Assembly: GCF_020740795.1 (NCBI RefSeq)
Contig: NC_067305.1
Span: 1,488,001-1,552,000 of the forward strand
DNA: 64,000 bases
Reading direction: 5' to 3'
Source of the DNA: Apus apus
Taxonomy: Eukaryota; Chordata; Aves; Apodiformes; Apodidae
Below the pieces are notes generated by a model that worked only from the letters and a program-made list of their open reading frames with translations, was not told the origin of the DNA and searched no databases. Within the stretch, counting starts at the first letter, position 1; each line of letters opens with the position of its first letter. A program made the position numbers and the translations under genes. Positions 56,888 through 64,000 of this stretch are shown piece after piece.

Positions 56888-57916
56888 TTACTCTTCAGTT
56901 TTATACTTGCCACCAATGTAGGGAACATACTGAAGGACCAGCTTCCAGTCTGTGATCCAGATCAAACCAGTCCCAGCTACACCACCCCAGGTCACCAGGG
57001 TGGGAGTCCTAAAGGAGAGACACACACACACACGTGCAGGTGAACAACAGGAATTCTCCACTGAGACAATCCTGGCTCGTGGCTGAGGTAGCTGGGAAAG
57101 TCACTTCCATCAAGAAAAAAGTTTGGCAGAGAAAAGAATCTCATCTACACAGAAAAGTGTCTGTCTCCAGGGTGGTGGAGACACTGCACAAAAAAGGGTC
57201 ATCACAGCATCAATCATGGAATGGTTTGGGTTGGAAGGGACCTTAAAGACCATCCAGTCCCACCCCCTGCATGGGCAGGGACACCTCCCACTAGCCCAGG
57301 CTGCTCCAAGCCCCATCCAACCTGCCCTTCAACACTGCCAGGGATGGGGCAGCCACAGCTTCCCTGGGCAACCTGGGCCAGGCTCTCACCACCCTCACAC
57401 TCCAGAATTCCCTCCTCATGTCTCACCTCAATCTCCCTCTGCCAGTTTTCATCCACCCCCCTTGTCCTCTCCCTCCCTGCCCTTGTCCCAAGCCCCTCCC
57501 CAGCTTTCCTGGAGCCCCTTCAGGCACTGGAAGGTGCTCTCAGGTCTCCCTGGAGCCTTCTCTTCTCCAGGCTGAACACCCCAACTCTCCCAGCCTGGCT
57601 CCAGAGCAGAGCTGCTCCAGCCCTCCCATCATCTCCGTGGCCTCCTCTGGACTTGCTCCAACAGCTCCACGTCCTCCTTGTGCTGGAGGCCCCAGAGCTG
57701 CACCCAGTCTCTCACCAGAGCGCAGAAGAGCAGGACAACCCCCTCCCTGGCCCTGCTGACCACACCGCCGCTGACAGCCCGGCACACGGGAACCCCGGGA
57801 CCGGCCCCCCGGCCCCCCGGCCCCCCTGAGGAGGGTGCCGCAGCGCTCCCGCTCGGTTTCCCTCACCAGTTCTGGAGGAGCTGGACGTGCCGCGGCCCCA
57901 GCAGCCTGCTCAGCAT
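56888..57916 (-). CDS. UQCR11: UQCR11, complex III subunit 10 (6.4-kDa protein)
   Basis: Small inner-mitochondrial-membrane subunit of ubiquinol-cytochrome c reductase. Two exons, 57867-57916 and 56888-57008, join in frame through a split Trp codon to 56 aa, the same length as human. Exon 1 gives MLSRLLGPRHVQLLQNW; exon 2 gives TPTLVTWGGVAGTGLIWITD then WKLVLQYVPYIGGKYKTEE. The GPR and NW positions, the glycine-rich hydrophobic single membrane span and the TDW and VPYI motifs match the family. The donor is GTGAGG and the acceptor CTTTAG. The exons fall below common ORF length cut-offs. Its position between MBD3 and probable TCF3 matches human 19p13.3. Confidence 0.95.
57009..57866 (-). other. 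UQCR11: UQCR11 intron
   Basis: 858 bp, of which about 520 bp is an antisense CR1. A short CA repeat lies just inside the acceptor end (about 57020-57035). Confidence 0.85.
57213..57740 (-). repeat. CR1 LINE fragment inside UQCR11 intron
   Basis: Begins with the inverted terminus CATGGAATGGTTTGGGTTGG and ends near CACCAGAGCGCAGAAGAGC. Its sense strand coincides with the UQCR11 transcript. Confidence 0.88.
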
Positions 57917-58100
57917 GGCGCCCCAAAGTCACCCCCGCTGCGCATGCGCGGCGCCGCCGCCAAGGCCCCCGCGTGGGCCCGGAGCGGGGCTGCCCGCGGC
58001 GCTGCCTGAGAGCGGCGGCGGCGTCATGGCAACGCGTTGTCAGGGCGACGGGTCTCCGCCATCATGGCGCCGCGGCCTAGGCCGCCAGTGCAGGGGGGAC
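57770..58100 (-). promoter_or_regulatory. UQCR11: CpG-island promoter of UQCR11
   Basis: Short CpG-rich segment spanning exon 1 and about 180 bp upstream, with the NRF1 and YY1-like sites and no TATA box, as expected for a housekeeping gene. Confidence 0.65.
57939..57949. promoter_or_regulatory. UQCR11: NRF1 site at the UQCR11 promoter
   Basis: TGCGCATGCGC is the perfect palindromic NRF1 consensus, 23 bp upstream of the UQCR11 ATG. NRF1 is the standard activator of nuclear respiratory-chain genes, so this supports the gene call. A YY1-like GCCATCATGGCG lies at about 58058-58069. Confidence 0.75.
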
Positions 58101-58387
58101 ACGAGGGCTGAGGGTGGGATCGTCCCCGCGCTGCAGGACAGTGACCCCTTTCCAGAGCAGTTTCTCCAGCAGCCCCTCTGCAAACCCCCTGGTGGCTGCT
58201 GCTCCGGCTCTCCCAACCGCAGACAAGAGTTTCCAGCCAGGGTTTTGCAGCAGCGGGTCCTAAATCCACCCTCAGCTCCGTAACATTCCCCAGGCTCCAG
58301 TCCCAGCCAGGGCAGCCTCTTGTGACCCGGTAGAAAGTCCTGCGGGACACTGGAGCTTGAAGTCCTGCAGCTGGACTGGCCCATTGT
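58101..58387. other. Upstream flank of UQCR11
   Basis: Unique sequence. Short open frames beginning at 58026 and 58065 on the plus strand look like promoter-region chance frames. Confidence 0.45.
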
Positions 58388-58752
58388 AAGGGGAGGACAA
58401 GGGGGGAGGGATGAAAACTGGGAGAGGGAGATGGAGGTGAGACATGAGGAGGGAATTCTGGAGTGTGAGGGTGGTGAGAGCCTGGCCCAGGTTGCCCAGG
58501 GAAGCTGTGGCTGCCCCATCCCTGGCAGTGTTGAAGGGCAGGTTGGATGGGGCTTGGAGCAGCCTGGGCTGGGGGGAGGTGTCCCTGCCCATGGTGGGGG
58601 TTGGATCCAGGTGTTCATTTAAGGTCCCTTCCAACCTTCACCATCCCACGACTCCATAAGGAATGGAAGGCAGCTGTGCCAGGGGAAGTTCAGATTTCAC
58701 ATTAGCAGAAGGTTCTCTCCTGTGAGAGGCTGGTGGGTCACAGGAACAGACT
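58388..58752 (+). repeat. CR1 LINE 3' fragment plus duplicated flank
   Basis: CR1 3' section followed by the start of a second CR1 type, matching 54440-54800 with few differences, including the atypical TGGGCTGGGGGGAGGTGTCC and GGTGTTCATTTAAGG. It ends abruptly at 58752 within the second element. Confidence 0.88.
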
Positions 58753-59044
58753 CCTTCTTGAAGGCTCTGCCACCTCATCTCCCCGTGACCACCACGTGCT
58801 GAGCTCCTGGCGTGGACTGGGGGTGTCTGACCTGACTTCCAACTTGCACCCTGCAGGAACCTCTCACTGGGTGCTCCTTGGGGCAAGGAAGCAACAGCTC
58901 TGCTGTGACATCCCCTCCTGCCAGCCAGGGCTGAATTCCCGATGGAAACCCTTCCAGCAGTGGAGCTCCCTGCCGTGTGTCACCTGGGCTGAGCTGCACC
59001 CACGAGAACAGCAGCCCAGGGGTGGCAGAGGAGCCCACCAAGCA
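58753..59044. other. Intergenic, nothing recognised
   Basis: Unique sequence between CR1 pieces. Confidence 0.5.
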
Positions 59045-59455
59045 GAGCAGGAGCAGCTGAGGGAGCTGGGGGTTCAGCCTGGAGACAAGGAGGTGAGGGG
59101 AGACCTGCTGGCTCTGCAGCTGCCTGAGAGGAGGTTGGAGCCAGGGGGGTTGGGCTCTGCTCCCCAGGAACAAGTGATGGGACAAGAGGAAATGGCCTCA
59201 GGTTGTGCCAGGGGAGGTTTAGATTGGATCTTGGGAACAGTTTCTTCCCCAAAGGGCTGTCAGGCCCTGGCCCAGGCTGCCCAGGGCAGGGGGGCAGTCC
59301 CCATCCCTGGAGGGATTTCAAAGCCCTGTAGATGTGGTGCTGGGGGACACGGGGCAGGGGTGGCCTTGGCAGGGCTGGGTTAGTGGTTGCACTTGATGAT
59401 CTTGAAGGTCTGTTCCCACCAAAATAATCTGATGATCCGATGATTCTACACACCT
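59045..59455 (+). repeat. CR1 LINE 3' fragment, sense
   Basis: GGAGCAGCTGAGGGAGCTGG to TGATGATCCGATGATTCTAC. Unlike the copy at 1310 it has an unbroken 3' end, which shows what that copy should look like. Confidence 0.88.
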
Positions 59456-60211
59456 GCTGGGGAAGGTGCCCAGACCCCCTGGTGATGGGCAGTGCTGGAA
59501 ACCTTCCCCAGAGGCCACGAGCAGGGGCAGCAGCTCAGGGTGTTCCCCAGGGCCCAGGAACAGCCCAGTGCCTGGAAACCTCTCCTATCTTGCCTCTTCT
59601 TTTAACAGCAGCTAAAAACCTTCATTACAACTTTTCACCCACAGATCTACAACACCTGAAAGACCAGAGATTGGGGGAAGAGAAGTGATATTGTTATAAA
59701 ATGTCACATTTATTGCTACATTACTGTTATATACAGGACAGTTCTCAAAATCTACTTTAAAAAAGTTAGGATTATTTAAAAATTCCAAATAATCCAGCCA
59801 GCTGTTTTGACACTTGTATAAAATTATTTAAAAAAATGAAAACAATTCATATCTCGAGGCACTCAGAAACACAATTTGATCCCCCAATTGTGATTCATTT
59901 CAAAGAAAACTCATTTTCCCACCCCCAAATACTTTATTTTTTCATTTCATTTATTTTTATTTTTTGCTGGGTTAGGCATATATATATATATTTACTATAT
60001 ATATAGTTCAAAACTATAATGTGTATCTGATTTAAGAACAAGGACTTCAGCCACTTCAGTACATCTGGATTTACAGGTAGGCAGCAGAAACATCCAAAGC
60101 AAGGACCAGTTTTTGTTTTTAAAGGCCAAAAAAACCACCCCAAACCAACCCAAAACTTGCTAGGGGGTAAAAAATAAACAACTTCCACAGGCATCTCCCA
60201 TCTGCTCTCCC

Positions 60212-60212
<1 letters not shown>

Positions 60213-60245
<33 letters not shown>
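60213..60245. repeat. Homopolymer of 33 C
   Basis: Uninterrupted C run, G33 in the presumed transcript sense. The length is probably unreliable in the assembly. Confidence 0.9.
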
Positions 60246-60247
<2 letters not shown>

Positions 60248-60603
60248 GTCCTACAAAAATATATAGAAAGAGCAAACCCAGGAATTCCTGTTTCCCCAGT
60301 GGAGCCCTCCAGAGAAAATGGGGTCCCAGGTTGGGGCTGTCCCTGCTCTGCTCCACCAGGTGCCTCCTTCTCCTCTCCCAGGCAAAAACCTACCCTTGGT
60401 AGGGGGGTGCAGGGTCCCCCCCAGGGTGCCCCCCGTTCCTCACGAGGCCCTCAAGGTTTGCTCAAGGGTTTGGGGGTGGTTGGGGAAGACGTGGCAGGAG
60501 GAAAGGGGGGGGGTGCAGCATCCCCCGGGGGGTGCAGGAGATGGGGGTGCCCTGGGGCAAAAGGCCTCAGCCCCGGGGACACCCCGTTTCGAAGCACAAT
60601 CCC

Positions 60604-60642
60604 CTCTGCTCTGCTCTGCTCTGCTCTGCTCTGCTCTGCTCC
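60604..60642. repeat. (TGCTC)n pentanucleotide repeat
   Basis: About seven perfect copies of TGCTC. Confidence 0.9.
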
Positions 60643-63600
60643 ATCCCGGGCTGGTTTTCTTCCCTCTTTCCCGGGTGGCAGGTGCTTGGCTGGGCCAGGG
60701 TGGGCGTTGCAAGGCCCGAGGAGCAGAAGGTGAATGGAAGAAGGTACAAAAGCAGGTAGAGGAACAGAAGCAGCAGCGTGGAGACCCACGGCAGGGCTGC
60801 CTCTCGCCCCCCCCCCAGGCAGGGCCACGAGGAGGACCCCGAATCCTGGCAGGAAAGGAGCCTGTGGCCTCGGCAGCAGAGCCCAGCTCCACCCCTGCCT
60901 GCCATGGGGTCCCACCAGCAAAGGTGCTGCGGGTGCCCACCCTCCTGACAGGGCTGGGATGCCCTGAAGGTCTCAAAGCTCTGCCCGGAGCTCTGGGTCC
61001 TCCCAGCCTGCCCCGAGGGCAGCAGGGCAGGGAGAGGCAGCCCTGTCGTGGGGCACAACCTGCAGCATCCACCTCCTGAATCCTCCTGCCTTGGCCCCAG
61101 CAGCTGGGCAGGGGGTGGCACAGCCCTGCCCCACTGTGGGGACCCCCACGGCGGGTGCCCTCGGAGGGAAACAGCCCGAGATGCTGGCTGGAGAGAGCGG
61201 GGAGGGACAGCACAGCTTCAGGCTGGAGGCAGCTGAAAGGAAGACCAGCCAAGGCTGAGGCTCAGGCAGCAGCAGAACAACCTGTGAAGCTGGGCAAGAA
61301 GAAGGTGGGACACAAGCTCCTCCATTCAGGGACGCTGGGGGACGTGGTGTGAGATGAAGGATGCTGGCAGTGAAGCACCAGGCATCGAGCAGAAGGCACA
61401 GGAGGGTGAAGGGTGCGTGGAGGAGCTGCAGGAACAGGCCTCGTCCCCTCCATCTCAGTGCTGAGCTCCTGCACCAGGAGTTGGAAGGGGGTGTTCCTGA
61501 GGTCTCACCCCTTGTCTGCCCTCCAGGGCTCGGGTCTTGAAATGCTTTTGGAGCTCCTAGGAATGAAGCTGGACCCTGAGCTCAGCAGGGAGCAGGAACT
61601 TGGCAGTCATGGACAAGAGCAGGGAGAATGGGGCTGGGGTGGGATCTGGGGAGCCCCAGGGGAGAGGAGAGGGGGTTGCATAGGATTTAACAGGGCAAAG
61701 ACCCTGTGCAAGCTTGTGGCAGGGACAACAGGTCTTGCTATTGCTGGTGTTGAGCAGGAACAGGGGAACCCACTGGGCAGGGCTTGCTCCAGCTCTGCAC
61801 CTCGGGGCTGGTGGCTCCTCCTGGCCCAGCTCCAGTTCCTTCACCTCCCCATCCTTGCTCTTTTCTAAAACCCCAGGCCAGGGGCTGCTGAAACTGGAGC
61901 TGGCCCAGGGTGACCAGCAGGGCCTGCAAGAGCACTCTGGAGAACTTGGCAGCCTCCCCATGGCACAGAGCTCAGGGCTGGGGGCTGCAGAAGCCTCCTG
62001 GTGCTCAAGGTCATCCCACCTGCTGAGGGGGAGGAAGGGCTGAATTACCCAGGGCCCAAAGGCTCTGCTGGCTTCAGTGGGTACAGATGTGAGACACAAA
62101 GGACCTTTGAGAGCAGCTTCTGCACTGAACCTGAAATCACAGACTCCTGGGGAAATCCCAGCTGGTTCTGGCCTTCCTGTTCCACTGCTGTGGGTACAAA
62201 ACCTCGAGGAAACCAGCTCATCAGTGACACGGGTTGGGGGAAAAAGCTGTTTGCTGCAGTCCCAGCTGGGGAGGTTTCACATCACACTTCTGCTTTTCTC
62301 TGCTGGAGAGGGCAAAAACCCTGAGTGCAAAGCAGCCAGAGGACCCTGGAGTGGCAGCACAGGGGGAAGGGGCAGCAAGGTGACCCCATGGGGTGGCACA
62401 GACCTGCTCCCAACAGCCACAGGGGGGACCTCGGGGAGCCAGTGAACTCGACTGCCCTGATTCCTGCACCCCTGGCTCCCAGGCTGGAGCTCAGTGAAGA
62501 CAGGAGGGACACAGACTGGGATCCAGACGTTCCAGGTCCTCTCCCTCCTGCCAACACCCAGGACACTGGCACAAGCTGTAGGAGCCGGGGAGCAGAGAGC
62601 ACGAGATGTTGGCCAAGAGCTGGAGCTGAACTCAAGCCAGGCAGTGGCTGGGCTGTGAGGAGGTCTGACGGGTGGGTCACAGGCAGGGGAGCAGCTGCCA
62701 AACTGGGGGGGAGCTGGAATTCTGCTCCCCAGGGTGTGCTGCCACTGGTGGGGGGGCTGTGAGCAGGAACAGGCAGATGCCACCGACCCCCCCGGGACGA
62801 GACCATCAAGGTGCAGACCCTGGGAGGCTGCAGATGTTTTGCTCTGGGGCAAAAAGCAGGTGAAGAGGGAGAAAAGAACAACCCCCTGCAATTATTACTG
62901 TTAATAAACTGGATTCCAGACACTCCCCAGCACCTGGTGGCACGCACAGCTCCCGGGATGTGCAGGGGGATGGGGGGCTGAAGGGGACACAAGGACTCCA
63001 GCCCAGGGCTGGTCCTGCCACACCAGGAGTGCCCCATGGCAGCTGTGGCTGGTCCCTCACAGCCCCCCCCTCCTGCTGTTTGAGCAGGATGCAGCTCAGC
63101 TACTGCTGCTGCAAATGCACACAGGGAAGGTGGCCTCTTCCTTAACTCCCTCCCTGGCAAAGGGACCCCCCTGTGGCCCCCAGTGCTGAGGGACACGCAG
63201 CCCAGGAGAACCCACGGGCTCAGAACCCAGGCTGAGAGGAAGCAGAGAACTGCATGTCACCCTGCAGCATGTCCCTGTGACAGCCCTGGCACCCCTCTGT
63301 GCAAGGGACAGGCAGGGGAGCAAGTCTGGGGAAAAAAAGTGACGTGTGGGATGGGATGGTTGAACTGCAGCAGAGCCCTGGGCTGGGGAGGGGCAGACCC
63401 TGGCCCTGTCTGACTGTGACACCTAAAGACCAGAGTTTCATTGTGACAGGTGACATGTCAGGGCCGGCCTGGTGGTATTTTGGTGACAGCACCTGACTGG
63501 GCTCATTTTTGGAAAAGCCACTTTCCCTGGCAGGTTATACAGGCACCTCATTCATGCTGAGCCACACACACTGACAAGCCCAAGGCATTTTTTCTGTGCT

Positions 63601-64000
63601 GCTCTCCACAATTGCTCCCTGTGGACCTGGAGGGCAGAGATGCCACCAAGGCCACACTGGTCTGGCACAGGCAACAAACATGACAGCACCCAAAGCACCC
63701 TGTGCCACCAAGGCAGCTCCTGGGCATCACACTACCAGCCCTGACACTGGGCTTTCCTGATGGAGGAACCAAGATCTCCTCCAACCCTGGCACCAGGGGT
63801 TTATTGCTCAAGGACCTTCATCCAAGCCTTGCCAAGAAGTTAAGCTGGGTTTGCTGTCAAGAAAACATCATCTAAACCACCTAAATGCTGATGAAAAGCA
63901 CCATCTCTGTTGCAATGCTTGGTGGTTTGGGGCTGATGGGAAGGGCTGTGTCTCCAGGGGAGCAGCCCCTGACCTGCAGAGCATCATCCAGGACTTGGAA

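Larger units (their letters stand above)
59690..64000 (-). other. Probable 3' UTR of a minus-strand gene, TCF3 by gene order
   Basis: An AT-rich segment (59.69-60.2 kb) carries minus-strand AATAAA at 59709-59714 and further TTTATT copies near 59940-59960, as at a transcript end. No coding exon was recognised up to 64000; I looked for the TCF3 bHLH and C-terminal codons and did not see them. Contents include a TA repeat, a 33-C run and a CTCTG repeat. The name rests only on the human order UQCR11-TCF3. Confidence 0.45.

Noticed and set aside
58026-58283. Possible divergent gene starting with ATGs at 58026 or 58065 opposite UQCR11
   Set aside because: The frames are short, lack a recognisable product or clear donor, and lie within the CpG promoter; YY1-like sites explain the ATGGCG strings.
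60299-61252. Overlapping long frames on both strands in the right-hand region
   Set aside because: GC-rich sequence without family resemblance; does not match TCF3 coding sequence, so treated as UTR or non-coding.

Overview
This is a stretch of a vertebrate nuclear genome, almost certainly a bird. It has spliced genes with GT-AG introns, GC-rich CpG-island promoters, and about two dozen CR1 LINE fragments as the only obvious interspersed repeat. All four genes lie on the minus strand, so the window is read right to left. No bacterial, viral, CRISPR, rRNA or tRNA feature was seen.

Reading from low to high coordinate: (1) 6-7114, the first 12 coding exons (510 codons, no frameshift) of a class V unconventional myosin whose 3' part lies beyond the left edge; (2) 8905-21956, a complete two-exon MEX3D gene (585 aa, two KH domains plus a C-terminal RING) with a 10.2-kb CR1-rich intron and a CpG-island first exon; (3) 22.6-31.3 kb, gene-free intergenic DNA; (4) 34834-48936, MBD3, a NuRD subunit, with six exons that join in frame to 257 aa; (5) 49.4-51.1 kb, two minisatellites upstream of MBD3; (6) 56888-57916, UQCR11, a 56-aa subunit of respiratory complex III in two exons, with a perfect NRF1 palindrome at its promoter; (7) from about 59690 to the right edge, what looks like the 3' UTR of another minus-strand gene, TCF3 if the mammalian order holds.

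MEX3D-MBD3-UQCR11-(TCF3) is the order on human chromosome 19p13.3, which corresponds to chicken microchromosome 28. The myosin V gene is not part of that block in human. Because MYO5B sits with MEX3C, MBD1/MBD2 and TCF4 on human 18q21, the paralogous region, the myosin here looks like a fourth MYO5 ohnolog that mammals lack. This is inference.

The observations most worth a second look are the extra MYO5 gene; an inverted copy of one of its ATPase-site exons inside its own first intron; the absence of any sequence for the first half of the MBD3 methyl-CpG-binding domain, although the splice that skips it is perfectly in frame; a nested CR1 insertion; a duplicated composite CR1 block flanking UQCR11; and two minisatellites next to the MBD3 promoter. 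I found no wholly new biological system.
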